Source of the DNA: an uncultured beta proteobacterium
GTDB lineage: Bacteria > Pseudomonadota > Gammaproteobacteria > Burkholderiales > Burkholderiaceae_C
Reading direction: 5' to 3'
Assembly: GCA_903960915.1 (NCBI GenBank)
Contig: CAJCCO010000138.1
Coordinates: 1-64,000 of the forward strand
Length of the DNA stretch: 64,000 bases
Within the stretch, counting starts at the first letter, position 1. Each line of letters begins with the position of its first letter. Positions 35,239-46,613 of this stretch are shown in pieces. The notes beneath the pieces were generated by a model. The model did no database searches. It was given only the letters and a program-made list of their open reading frames with translations, and was not told where the DNA came from. Made by a program: the position numbers and the translations under genes.

Positions 35239-36165
35239 AATAAGCACTGCATCAGTCATGCCAGGGTCGTGCTGGGCAGCGTCTTGTGCCTGCACATTGA
35301 GCCATTGGGCAAAGGCCTTAACCGCAGGGTTGCGTACTGAACTGTCAGACAGGTGCAGTGTGTAGGCAAAACCAGTGGGAATGGACCGTTCACTCAAGGA
35401 AATGAGCCGTCCATCGGCGAGGTGTCCCAGCGCAAAGGGGCTTCTTCCCATCGCGGCGCCTAGCCCGCTTTCTGCGGCTTGCAAGGACAGGGCGCGGGTA
35501 TCCACATTGAGTATGCGCAGGGGACGCACGCCGGTGAGCTTGGCCTGGCTGAGCCAATCATCCCATTCTGTAGGACTGGTCTGGCAGTGGATGAGCGTGA
35601 AGTTGCCCAGTGTCCCCTCGTTTTCCAGCAAGCCAGTCTGTTCGGCGTACGATCTGGAGCAGACGGGGTAACACGACTCGCGAAACAATACGGTAGAGCT
35701 TGGTGCCAGGGCACTGATGGGTTCGTACCGTATTTCCATGTCCATCGGACCCGAGCGAAAACCCAGCGGCTCCAGCGAGGTCACGATGTTGACGTCCACC
35801 AAAGGGTGCTTGTCGTAGAAACTGCCCAGCCTTGGCATCAACCACAACACCGCCAGCGAGGGCACCAGGTTGATCGAGATGCGGGTGGTGTTGCGTATGG
35901 CCTCGGTGCGCGCCGTGGTGGAGGCAATCAGGTCCAGCGCTTGCGCCAAGACCAGCATGTAGTCCCGTCCCACGTCGGTGAGTTCCAGGCTGTTGTGGGT
36001 GCGAATAAACAGTTGCACGCCCAGGAATTGCTCCAGCGAACGCACCTGGTGGCTCACGGCGGAGACCGACAAGAAAAGCTCTTCGCCTGCCGCCCGTAAA
36101 TTACAGTGCCGGCCGGCCGCCTCGAAGGCGCGAATGGCAGCAAAGGGGGGAAGTCGTCTGGCCAA
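35224..36165 (-). CDS. LysR-type regulator (GcvA-like)
   Basis: 313-residue LysR regulator. The N-terminal winged HTH reads LPPFAAIRAFEAAGRHCNLRAA then SVSAVSHQVRSLEQFLG; a C-terminal periplasmic-binding-like effector domain follows. The RLPPFAAIRAFEAA opening is the GcvA subgroup pattern. I chose TTG 36165 because CGGAG lies about 6 bases upstream and the family start falls there. The neighbours are the AEC transporter (46 bases upstream, same strand) and the M24 gene (convergent), either of which may be a target. Confidence 0.88.
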   Translation of the reverse strand: MARRLPPFAAIRAFEAAGRHCNLRAAGEELFLSVSAVSHQVRSLEQFLGVQLFIRTHNSLELTDVGRDYMLVLAQALDLIASTTARTEAIRNTTRISINLVPSLAVLWLMPRLGSFYDKHPLVDVNIVTSLEPLGFRSGPMDMEIRYEPISALAPSSTVLFRESCYPVCSRSYAEQTGLLENEGTLGNFTLIHCQTSPTEWDDWLSQAKLTGVRPLRILNVDTRALSLQAAESGLGAAMGRSPFALGHLADGRLISLSERSIPTGFAYTLHLSDSSVRNPAVKAFAQWLNVQAQDAAQHDPGMTDAVLISQQA

Positions 36166-36211
36166 GGAATTCTCCGAAAAGGATGGGCAGTAGGATAAAC
36201 CGTAGCGGCGA

Positions 36212-37123
36212 TTACAAAAATCGGAGCACGCCCAATGCAAAAGGCAGGCTCAACATGCCCAAGCCCACCGACAGCGTGACCAGCGCGGCCACATAAGCGC
36301 CGTCATAGCCCATGCGTGCGGCCAGTACGTAGCAGCTGGAGGCCGTTGGGAGTGCTGAAAAAATAAGCAGAACGGTGGTTTGCAGGGGACTCAGATGAAA
36401 CAGCTGCGCCACCCCCAGTGCGACCAGGGGCAAGATGAAATGCCGAATCCCCAGCAAGGCCACTCCCAGGGTTTTACCCCGGTTTAGGGCGCTGAATTGC
36501 ATGCCGGCACCGGCGGACATCAAGCCCAAGGCCAGTGACGCAGCCCCAATGCGCGAGACAGAAGGCTCCAGCCACAGCGGTATCGACAGCCCCAGCAGAT
36601 TGGCGAGTAAACCAGAGGCGGTGCCAATGATCAGTGGGTTGCGCAGCAGCTCGCGCAAAAATCCGCGTTTCGCCTGGCGTGCCATGGGCCAGACCGCGGC
36701 CACGTTGTAAAGCGGCACACACACGCCAATCAGCACGGCGATCAACTGCAAACCGGCTGGGCCGGCCAAGCGGTCGGCCAGGGCCAAGCCAATAAAGGAG
36801 TTGAAGCGAAACGCCACCTGGGTGCTGGCGGCATGCAGGCGCTGCGGCATGTGCTGGCCCAGCCAGGGCCAATGCGGCAGCGAGTAGGCCAGCGCAATAC
36901 CTACCGCGCCCAGGCTCCAGCCCGCGCCAATCAGGCTGGAGGTGGTGCCCAGGTCCAGCGGGCTCTTCACAATGGACTGAAACAGCAGCACAGGAAACAA
37001 AAAGTAGTAGACCAGGCCCTCAATCGGCTCCCAGACCTTGCGGTCCAGCGCGGTGAAGCGGCAGACCAGATAGCCACACAGAATCAGGGAAAAGTCGGGG
37101 ACGAGGAGTTGGGCGTAATTCAC
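36212..37123 (-). CDS. AEC family transporter
   Basis: 303-residue membrane protein with about ten helices, of the auxin efflux carrier family that in bacteria moves dicarboxylates or amino acids. Landmarks are YFLFPVLLFQSIVKSPLDL in the first half and LFSALPTASSCYVLAARMGYDG, the conserved C-terminal segment. It starts with GTG 37123. It reads into the LysR gene 46 bases downstream. Substrate unknown. Confidence 0.87.
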   Translation of the reverse strand: MNYAQLLVPDFSLILCGYLVCRFTALDRKVWEPIEGLVYYFLFPVLLFQSIVKSPLDLGTTSSLIGAGWSLGAVGIALAYSLPHWPWLGQHMPQRLHAASTQVAFRFNSFIGLALADRLAGPAGLQLIAVLIGVCVPLYNVAAVWPMARQAKRGFLRELLRNPLIIGTASGLLANLLGLSIPLWLEPSVSRIGAASLALGLMSAGAGMQFSALNRGKTLGVALLGIRHFILPLVALGVAQLFHLSPLQTTVLLIFSALPTASSCYVLAARMGYDGAYVAALVTLSVGLGMLSLPFALGVLRFL

Positions 37124-37248
37124 CGGGGCAAGAATAGCAGCGAAAGTGGGCGTTTCTTGGTGTTTGCCCTAGGGAAAGAGGTTTGGGCGCGCCCAGGCTG
37201 CGGGGTACCATGACGTGCGTTCATATTTTGTTTTCTAGGAGCCTTTTC

Positions 37249-38211
37249 ATGTTTCGTCACACACTCATTGCTGCTGGTCTGGTAGCTGTTGCGGGCAGCA
37301 CCTTGGCGCAGGGTTACCCCAACAAGGTCATCAGGCTGCAGGTGCCGTTTGCGCCTGGCGGCACCACCGACATCATCGCCCGCGTGATTGCCGAGCCGCT
37401 GGGCAAGGCCCTGGGCCAGACCGTGTTGATTGAAAACAAGGCTGGCGGCGGCGGCGTGGTGGGTGCCAATGAAACCGCCAAGGCCGCGCCCGATGGTTAT
37501 TCCCTCGGTATGGCCACCGTGTCCACCACGGCGGCCAATCCGGCGATCAACCCGAAGATGCCCTACAACGCGATGACCGATTTCACCCCCATCATCAACA
37601 TTGCGGCCACGCCCAATGTGATTGCGGTGCACCCTGGTTTTCCGGCCAAGGATCACAAAGGTTTCCTGGCTGAACTGAAGAAAAATCCGGGCAAGTATTC
37701 GTATTCTTCATCGGGTACCGGGGGCATTGGGCATTTGCAGATGGAGTTGTACAAAAACCTGAGCGGCACCTATATCACCCACATTCCTTACCGTGGTGCT
37801 GGCCCGGCGCTCAACGACACGGTGGCAGGCCAGGTGCCCATGACCTTTGACAACCTGCCTTCAGCATTGCCTTTCATCCAGAGCAACCGGCTGGTGCCTA
37901 TTGTGGTGGCAGCCCCGCAGCGTCTGGCGCAGCTGCCCCAGGTGCCTACGTTCAAAGAGGTGGGGCTGGAGCCGGTGAACCGCATGGCTTATTACGGCAT
38001 TTATGGCCCCAAGGGTATGCCGCGTGACATTGTGGACAAGATCAATGCCGGCGTGCGCAAGGCGCTGGAAGATCCGGCGGTGAGAAAGCGCATTGAGGAC
38101 ACCGGCTCAATCATCATTGCCAACACGCCAGAGCAGTTTGGCGAGCAGATCAAAGCCGAGTTTGAGGTGTACAAAAAAGTGGTGGACTCCGCCAAACTTA
38201 AACTCGATTGA
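37249..38211 (+). CDS. Bug-type tripartite tricarboxylate transporter binding protein
   Basis: 320-residue periplasmic solute-binding protein of the Bug/TctC family that is greatly expanded in Burkholderiales. Signal peptide is MFRHTLIAAGLVAVAGSTLAQ, cut before GYPNKVIRLQVPFAPGGTTD, the canonical mature start. Other landmarks are ENKAGGGGVVGA, HIPYRGAGPALNDTVAGQV and YYGIYGPKGMP. AGGAG precedes the ATG. No TctA/TctB membrane genes lie nearby, which is usual for orphan Bug genes. Ligand, probably a carboxylate, is unknown. Confidence 0.93.
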   Translation: MFRHTLIAAGLVAVAGSTLAQGYPNKVIRLQVPFAPGGTTDIIARVIAEPLGKALGQTVLIENKAGGGGVVGANETAKAAPDGYSLGMATVSTTAANPAINPKMPYNAMTDFTPIINIAATPNVIAVHPGFPAKDHKGFLAELKKNPGKYSYSSSGTGGIGHLQMELYKNLSGTYITHIPYRGAGPALNDTVAGQVPMTFDNLPSALPFIQSNRLVPIVVAAPQRLAQLPQVPTFKEVGLEPVNRMAYYGIYGPKGMPRDIVDKINAGVRKALEDPAVRKRIEDTGSIIIANTPEQFGEQIKAEFEVYKKVVDSAKLKLD

Positions 38212-38218
38212 CCGCGCC

Positions 38219-39115
38219 TTGCCAGACCCGCTCATCGATCAATTCACGGATGCCTTGTGGCTGGAGGAGGGGCTGTCCAAAAATACTTTGGCGGCCTACC
38301 GGCGTGACCTGACGCTGTTCGAGGCCTGGCTCAAGACCCGGCAGCAGGCCTTGTTGCATGTTGTTGAGCATGACCTGAACGGCTACTTTGCAGACCGCCA
38401 CAGCACCAGCAAAGCCACCACGGCGAACCGGCGCTTGACGGTGTTCAAACGGTTTTTTCGCTGGGCCTTGCGTGAGCGCATGCTCAGCGCCGACCCCACC
38501 TTGAAGCTGCAATCGGCCCGCCAGGCCTTGCGGGTTCCCAAGACCTTGTCCGAGGCGCAGGTTGAAGCCCTGCTAGCCGCCCCAGATACAGGGAGCGCGC
38601 AAGGCCTGCGCGACCGCGCCATGCTGGAGCTGATGTACGCCAGTGGTCTCAGGGTAAGCGAGCTGGTGGGGTTGACGGTGTTGAACCTGAGTCTGTCTGA
38701 CAACGTGCTGCGGGTATTTGGCAAGGGCAACAAGGAGCGGCTGGTGCCGTTTGGCGAGGTGGCCAGTCTGTGGGTGGGGCGTTACCTGTCGCAGGGTCGC
38801 CCCGAGCTGCTGGCGGGCAAGCAGAGTGACGATTTGTTTGTGACGAGCCGCGGGCCTAAAACCGGCACGGCCATGAGCCGGGTGCGCTTCTGGGTGATTG
38901 TGAAGCAGCACGCGCTGGCGGCGGGCATTACCGCACCTTTGTCCCCGCACACCTTGCGCCATGCCTTTGCCACCCATTTGCTGAACCACGGCGCCGATTT
39001 GCGTGCGGTACAAATGCTGCTGGGCCATGCCGATATTTCGACCACCACGATTTACACCCATGTGGCGCGTGAGCGGCTGAAAAGCCTGCATGCCCAACAC
39101 CACCCCCGGGGGTGA
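38219..39115 (+). CDS. xerD: Tyrosine recombinase XerD
   Basis: 298-residue chromosome-dimer resolvase, exactly the family length when begun at TTG 38219, 7 bases after the previous stop. The N-terminal SAM-like domain (LWLEEGLSKNTLAAYRRDL) is followed by the catalytic domain with Arg in ASGLRVSEL, Lys in GKGNKERLVP, HTLRHAFATHLL, GHADIS and nucleophile Tyr in TTIYTHV. No phage or integron context, so it is the housekeeping XerD acting at dif with XerC and FtsK. A perfect 14-bp palindrome overlaps its last codons. Confidence 0.94.
   Translation: MPDPLIDQFTDALWLEEGLSKNTLAAYRRDLTLFEAWLKTRQQALLHVVEHDLNGYFADRHSTSKATTANRRLTVFKRFFRWALRERMLSADPTLKLQSARQALRVPKTLSEAQVEALLAAPDTGSAQGLRDRAMLELMYASGLRVSELVGLTVLNLSLSDNVLRVFGKGNKERLVPFGEVASLWVGRYLSQGRPELLAGKQSDDLFVTSRGPKTGTAMSRVRFWVIVKQHALAAGITAPLSPHTLRHAFATHLLNHGADLRAVQMLLGHADISTTTIYTHVARERLKSLHAQHHPRG
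39101..39114. terminator. GC palindrome between convergent xerD and DUF455 genes
   Basis: Perfect palindrome CACCCCCGGGGGTG at the end of xerD. A second GGGG/CCCC pair (39116-39130) follows in the short gap before the convergent gene. There is no T-run; it may slow transcription from both sides. Confidence 0.35.
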
Positions 39116-39133
39116 GGGGCGCGGTACCCCGGT

Positions 39134-39943
39134 TTAAGAGCCGAGCTGCGCCAGTTCGACCTCGTCAAAACCGGCGGCGCGGCGCGCATCGAGGTTGAAC
39201 GGCCCTTTGAGCTGGGGGGCGCCATAGCGTTTTGCCAAATCGGCGTAGGTTTGGATGTGGTCGAGCCCCTGCTGGACGCAGAGGTGGCGGTACCACCGGT
39301 TGCCTACGGCCACATGCCCAATTTCATCGCGCAGGATGAGGCTCAGAATGTCGGCGCCGGCCCGGTCCCCCACTGAAATGAGCTTGTTGCGTACGGCCGG
39401 AGATGCGTCAAGCCCGCGTGCTTCCAGCGTGCGGGGTACCAGCGCCAGTCGGGCCAGCAGGCTGTCCTTGGTTTTTTCGGCCATGTCCCACAGGCCGTCA
39501 TGCGCGGCAAAGTCGCCATAGGCAAAGCCCAGGCTATTGAGGTGCGCATCGAGCAACTGAAAATGCAGCGCTTCTTCTTGCGCCACTTGCCACCAGTCCA
39601 GGTAAAAGCGCTCGGGCATGCCGCTAAAACGCCACAGAATGTCGAGCGCCAAATTGACCGCGTTGGCCTCTATGTGCGCGAGGGCATGAATCAGCATGGC
39701 ACGGCCTTCCAGGGTGCCTACGGCGCGGTGTTTCATCTGCGTGGCATGCACCAATTCAAGCCGCTCGGGCCGCCCGGGAATACCAGGCAGGGTTGCTATG
39801 GGTTCGTGCGGCAGGTTAAGCAGGCGCTCGGGCTCCAACTGACGCAAGGCAGCGGCTTTTTCATGGGGGTTGCACAGGCGAATGATGTGCAGGGCAGCAC
39901 CTCTGAGGGTGTTTGGGTTGGGCGCGTTGAGTTGAGCGTTCAT
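39134..39943 (-). CDS. DUF455 ferritin-like protein
   Basis: 269-residue helical protein of the DUF455 family, predicted to adopt a ferritin-like four-helix bundle. Candidate metal ligands are in LIHALAHIEANAVNLALD, VAQEEALHFQLLDAHL and LILRDEIGHVAVGNRWY (Glu/His pairs). Function is unknown; family members occur next to carbonic anhydrase-like and tRNA-related genes in proteobacteria. ATG 39943; it diverges from the carbonic anhydrase-like gene over about 100 bases. Confidence 0.85.
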   Translation of the reverse strand: MNAQLNAPNPNTLRGAALHIIRLCNPHEKAAALRQLEPERLLNLPHEPIATLPGIPGRPERLELVHATQMKHRAVGTLEGRAMLIHALAHIEANAVNLALDILWRFSGMPERFYLDWWQVAQEEALHFQLLDAHLNSLGFAYGDFAAHDGLWDMAEKTKDSLLARLALVPRTLEARGLDASPAVRNKLISVGDRAGADILSLILRDEIGHVAVGNRWYRHLCVQQGLDHIQTYADLAKRYGAPQLKGPFNLDARRAAGFDEVELAQLGS

Positions 39944-40046
39944 GTGAGGAGTTCCATCCTTACAATTCTAGGCAACTGAACGCGACAACTTCGCGTTGCA
40001 CCTGAACCCGGCAATTGAGTTTGCCATTTGAAGCAAAGGACGAGAT

Positions 40047-40571
40047 ATGGCCATTTATGCACTCGACGGGGCGGCCCCGAAAATAGCAGAATCTGCCTGG
40101 GTGGCTGACAGTGCCCAGGTCATGGGCAATGTGGTGCTTGCAGAAGACGTCAGCATCTGGTTTGGCGTGGTGATTCGGGGCGATACCGAAACCATTCGCA
40201 TCGGGCGCGGCAGCAATATCCAGGACTTGAGTGTGTTGCACGCCGACCATGGTATGCCCCTGACTGTGGGCGAGGACGTCACCGTAGGCCACCAGGTGAT
40301 GTTGCACGGTTGCACCGTGGGTGACGGTTCGCTCATCGGCATTGGTGCGGTGGTGCTCAATGGCGCCAAGATTGGCAAGGGGTGCCTGGTTGGTGCGGGT
40401 TCTTTGGTGACCGAGGGCAAGGAATTTCCCGATGGTTCCATGATTTTGGGCAGCCCGGCCAAGGTGGTGCGCCAGTTGACCCCCGAGCAGCTGGAAGGCT
40501 TGCGCCAGAGTGCCAAACACTACGTGGACAATGCGCGGCGATTCCGCACGGGTTTGAAAAAGATAGCCTGA
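40047..40571 (+). CDS. Gamma-carbonic anhydrase-like protein (YrdA type)
   Basis: 174-residue left-handed beta-helix protein with repeating hexapeptides. Zinc-site histidines are visible in VLHADHGMP and [22 protein letters not shown]. Trimeric homologues bind zinc, but many show little carbonic anhydrase activity, so the reaction is uncertain. AAAGGA upstream of the ATG at 40047. hslO follows 54 bases downstream, after a hairpin. Confidence 0.9.
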   Translation: MAIYALDGAAPKIAESAWVADSAQVMGNVVLAEDVSIWFGVVIRGDTETIRIGRGSNIQDLSVLHADHGMPLTVGEDVTVGHQVMLHGCTVGDGSLIGIGAVVLNGAKIGKGCLVGAGSLVTEGKEFPDGSMILGSPAKVVRQLTPEQLEGLRQSAKHYVDNARRFRTGLKKIA

Positions 40572-40587
40572 TTTTTTTGCATGATGA

Positions 40588-40611
40588 ATGCCCCGCTTCT
40601 GGTTGGGGCAT
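40588..40611 (+). promoter_or_regulatory. Hairpin just ahead of the hslO ribosome binding site
   Basis: 7-bp arms ATGCCCC and GGGGCAT around a 10-base loop. It ends directly before the AAGGAA that serves the GTG start of hslO at 40626. There is no T-run after it, so a leader structure is more likely than a terminator. Confidence 0.45.
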
Positions 40612-40625
40612 GAAGGAACATTTGA

Positions 40626-41615
40626 GTGTCTGAACTTCACAAGTTTTTATTTGATGGCCTGCCGGTACGCGGTGTGCTGGTGCGCGTGACAGACGCCTGG
40701 ACTGACATCCTGGCGCGGCGCAACTCGGGTAACGCCGAGGGGGCTTACCCGCTGCCGGTGCAAAACATGCTGGGCGAGATGGTGGCTGCAGCCACCTTGA
40801 TGCAGTCCAACATCAAGTTCAATGGGTCGCTGATCATGCAGATTTTTGGAGACGGCCCGGTCAAGCTGGCCGTGGTGGAGGTGAAGTCTGACTTGGGCCT
40901 GCGTGCGACCGCCAAGGTCAGCGGTACGCTGTCCAGCGATGCCAGCCTGAGCATGATGGTCAATGTCAACAACGAAGGCAAGTGCGCCATCACGCTGGAC
41001 CCCGCCAACAAGTTCCCTGGCCAGCAGCCTTACCAGGGCGTGGTGCCCTTGTTTGGCGATCAGCATGAAAAGTTGGAAAGCCTGAGTCAGGTGTTGGAGC
41101 ATTACATGCTGCAAAGTGAACAGCTCGATACCACCCTGGTGCTGGCGGCAGACGACAAGGTGGCCGCAGGCTTGCTGATTCAGCGCCTGCCATTGGAAGG
41201 CGTGGGCAACCTGGCCGGCAGTTTGGTCAGCCAGGCCAATGAAGATGAAATTGGCGTGAACGAGCACTACAACCGGATTGCGATATTGGCCTCCAGCCTC
41301 AAGCGCGAGGAGCTGCTGACGCTGGATGTGGACACCATTTTGCGCCGCCTCTTTTGGGAAGAAAGCCTAGTGCGCTTCGAGCCTTTGGTGGGTGAGCAAG
41401 CGCCGCATTTTTCTTGCAGTTGCAGCCGGGAGCGCGTGGTCAATATGATCCGTGGCCTGGGCCTTGAAGAGGCGCAAAGTATTCTGACGGAGCGTCCGGA
41501 CGTTGAGGTGGCGTGTGAGTTTTGCGGCGAACATTACCGCTTTGACCCGGTGGACGTCGCGCACATATTTGCGCCCCCGGGCGATGTGCCACCCGGCACG
41601 ACCTCAGTTCAATAA
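40626..41615 (+). CDS. hslO: Redox-regulated chaperone Hsp33
   Basis: 329-residue Hsp33, a cytoplasmic holdase activated when oxidation releases its zinc. The N-terminal chaperone domain is followed by the redox switch: CSC at HFSCSCSRERV and CEFC in VACEFCGEHY, the four zinc cysteines. GTG start at 40626 with AAGGAA 8 bases upstream, preceded by a hairpin. Its end overlaps the convergent NadR-like gene by 12 bases. Confidence 0.94.
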   Translation: MSELHKFLFDGLPVRGVLVRVTDAWTDILARRNSGNAEGAYPLPVQNMLGEMVAAATLMQSNIKFNGSLIMQIFGDGPVKLAVVEVKSDLGLRATAKVSGTLSSDASLSMMVNVNNEGKCAITLDPANKFPGQQPYQGVVPLFGDQHEKLESLSQVLEHYMLQSEQLDTTLVLAADDKVAAGLLIQRLPLEGVGNLAGSLVSQANEDEIGVNEHYNRIAILASSLKREELLTLDVDTILRRLFWEESLVRFEPLVGEQAPHFSCSCSRERVVNMIRGLGLEEAQSILTERPDVEVACEFCGEHYRFDPVDVAHIFAPPGDVPPGTTSVQ

Positions 41616-42236
41616 TCGACTGAAAAGTTGATGTTCACACTCGGGGTCGCTGCATTTTTCGCAAGGCCAGCGCCAAGCCGATGCGGTGGGCTTATGTGGC
41701 GCTTGTGCTACCTCTGCAAGGTGGGTAATGCGTTGCAGTGCGCAGGCCGTGCGCTCAGGCCCCTGGCCATAGACCACGGCGTAGGGCAAGGCGTGCTGCT
41801 GTAACACCTCCCTCAAGCGGCTGTCAAACGCTTCTCGGGCTTTTAGGCCGTCGCGTTGCAGGCCATCCGGTACCCAGGCTATGTCCAGGCCGGTGACCAG
41901 GGTCAGGTCGTAAATTTTTTGATGTTCCAAGGCCATGGGGTACAGGCTGCTGTCCTGAAACAGCAGGTCGCTGTAAATGGCTGTCAGTAAGGGGCTGGTG
42001 TCGGCCAATAAAAACCCGGTGGGTGCGGCGTGGCGCACGGCTTGCAGTTGGGCTTGTGCAATGGCGAGTTGCTCATGCGCTTGCGGCGTTCTCTGGTGCA
42101 GCGCGCACCAGGTGCGCAGGGCTTCTGGCAGCCACTGGGCGCCATTGGGCTGGCTTTGCAGCTGGTCTGCGAGCGCTTGGGCGAGGGTGGTTTTGCCGGT
42201 GCATTCGGCCCCCAAAATAGCAACTTTGAACGCCAT
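41604..42236 (-). CDS. NadR/Ttd14-like P-loop ATPase
   Basis: 210-residue ATPase with Walker A AECTGKTTLAQAL near the N terminus. Its overall pattern resembles the ribosylnicotinamide kinase domain of NadR (LLADTSPLLTAIYSD and LVTGLDIAWVPDGLQRDG). No nucleotidyltransferase or HTH domain is attached, unlike full NadR. A kinase role on nicotinamide riboside or another small molecule is a guess. Cysteines near the C terminus (CEKCSDPECEH) suggest a small metal site. It lies just downstream of ftsB on the same strand. Confidence 0.78.
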   Translation of the reverse strand: MAFKVAILGAECTGKTTLAQALADQLQSQPNGAQWLPEALRTWCALHQRTPQAHEQLAIAQAQLQAVRHAAPTGFLLADTSPLLTAIYSDLLFQDSSLYPMALEHQKIYDLTLVTGLDIAWVPDGLQRDGLKAREAFDSRLREVLQQHALPYAVVYGQGPERTACALQRITHLAEVAQAPHKPTASAWRWPCEKCSDPECEHQLFSRLLN

Positions 42237-42265
42237 GAGGCAGGGTCAGCCGGGCTTGGCGTGTC

Positions 42266-42541
42266 TTATTTGGAGATCTGGACGAAGATCTCGTTGGACT
42301 TGACCATGCCAAGCTCCATGCGGGCGCGCTCTTCCACCATTTCAAGCCCCTCCTTGAGGTCGCGTACCTCAGCGGAGAGGCGGTTATTGGCCAGCAGGGC
42401 TTCCTGGTTTTTTTTGTTTTGCTCGTCGAGCTGGTCGTGCAGATGGGCCACGTTGGGAATGCTACCGCGGCCAAACCACAGCTGCGCGTGAATGATCACG
42501 AGCAGTGCGGTGAGTGCGAGGGGGACAAAACGGTTGCCCAT
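42266..42541 (-). CDS. ftsB: Cell division protein FtsB
   Basis: 91-residue bitopic divisome protein. A short cytoplasmic start and one membrane helix (LALTALLVIIHAQLWFG) are followed by a coiled coil (about residues 30-75) that pairs with FtsL and FtsQ. The end is ERARMELGMVKSNEIFVQI, matching the conserved FtsB C-terminal motif. It follows eno by 8 bases, the classic eno-ftsB order. Confidence 0.93.
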   Translation of the reverse strand: MGNRFVPLALTALLVIIHAQLWFGRGSIPNVAHLHDQLDEQNKKNQEALLANNRLSAEVRDLKEGLEMVEERARMELGMVKSNEIFVQISK

Positions 42542-42549
42542 GGCTTGAA

Positions 42550-43842
<1,293 letters not shown>

Positions 43843-43878
43843 TTAGGTCCAAAAATATAAAAACAAAATAGATAGACA

Positions 43879-43989
43879 TCAGACGCCTTCCGCCACGACC
43901 ATGATGGCCGCGCTGGACCATTTTTTGGCCGCTTCGTCCTGGTCCGCATCCGCGTCTGAGTCGTTGGCGTTGATGTAGGCGCTGGGCAT
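43879..43989 (-). pseudogene. 36-codon remnant that looks like an internally deleted DUF1330 gene
   Basis: Short open frame between kdsA (stop 12 bases upstream) and eno. The product begins MPSAYINAN, continues through an acidic stretch to AAKKWSSAA and ends IMVVAEGV. The first and last pieces resemble, from memory, the beginning and end of DUF1330 proteins (about 95 residues), a family often found between kdsA and eno in Comamonadaceae; the middle is missing. It could still be translated as a small protein. No clear SD. Confidence 0.4.
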
Positions 43990-44001
43990 GGCAGGGCGGG
44001 T

Positions 44002-44858
44002 TTAGTCGTTGAAGTGGTTTTCAAGAAAACCATTCTTTTTGGTGACGCCGTCCAGCGCCACCAGCGTTTCCAGCAAGGCGCGCATGTGTTTCAGCGGCAC
44101 GGCATTGGGGCCGTCGCTCAGGGCTTGTGCCGGGTTGGGATGGGTTTCCATGAACAGACCCGCCACGCCCACCGCCACGGCCGCGCGGGCCAGCACCGGC
44201 ACCATGTCGCGCTGTCCGCCGCTGCTGGTGCCTTGGCCGCCTGGCAACTGTACCGAATGGGTGGCGTCAAAGACGACCGGGGCGCCCGTTTCGCGCATGA
44301 TGGCCAGGCTGCGCATATCGGAGACGAGGTTGTTGTAGCCAAAACTGGCGCCGCGCTCGCAGGCCATGAAGTTGTCTTCTTCCAAGCCCATCTCGCGTGC
44401 CGCGGCACGGGCTTTGTCGATGACGTTTTTCATGTCACCCGGGGCCAGAAACTGCCCCTTTTTGATGTTCACCGGTTTGCCCGATTGCGCTACCGCCCGA
44501 ATGAAGTCCGTTTGGCGGCAGAGGAAAGCCGGGGTTTGCAGCACGTCCACCACCGAGGCGACCTGCGCAATTTGATCTTCGCTGTGCACGTCAGTCAGGA
44601 TGGGTAATTGAAGTTCGCGCTTGACCTTGGCTAGGATCTCCAGACCCTTGTCCAGACCCGGCCCCCGAAAAGTGCTGCCGCTGGAGCGGTTGGCCTTGTC
44701 AAAGCTGCTTTTGAAAATGAAGGGAATGCCCAAACTGGCCGTGATTTCCTTCAGCGTGCCCGCTGTGTCCATTTGCAATTGCTCGGACTCAATCACACAA
44801 GGCCCAGCGATCAAGAAGAAGCGTTGATCGAGTCCAATGTTGAATCCGCACAACTTCA

Positions 44859-44859
<1 letters not shown>
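44002..44859 (-). CDS. kdsA: 3-deoxy-D-manno-octulosonate 8-phosphate synthase
   Basis: 285-residue KDO8P synthase joining arabinose 5-phosphate and PEP for lipopolysaccharide core synthesis. Landmarks are [33 protein letters not shown] and [12 protein letters not shown]. The start codon overlaps the pyrG stop by one base (TGATG), showing coupling. It confirms a Gram-negative outer membrane. Confidence 0.97.
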
Positions 44860-46538
<1,679 letters not shown>

Positions 46539-46613
46539 TTAAAGCTCGGGGAGGTGGTAAAGCGAGATTATAGGCGGGCAAAAAGCAGCTTCTGGTCTGA
46601 TACATTGCGAGCC

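Noticed and set aside
38219-39115. Mobile-element integrase
   Set aside because: The tyrosine recombinase has XerD length and sequence with no attachment repeats, tRNA or phage genes nearby.
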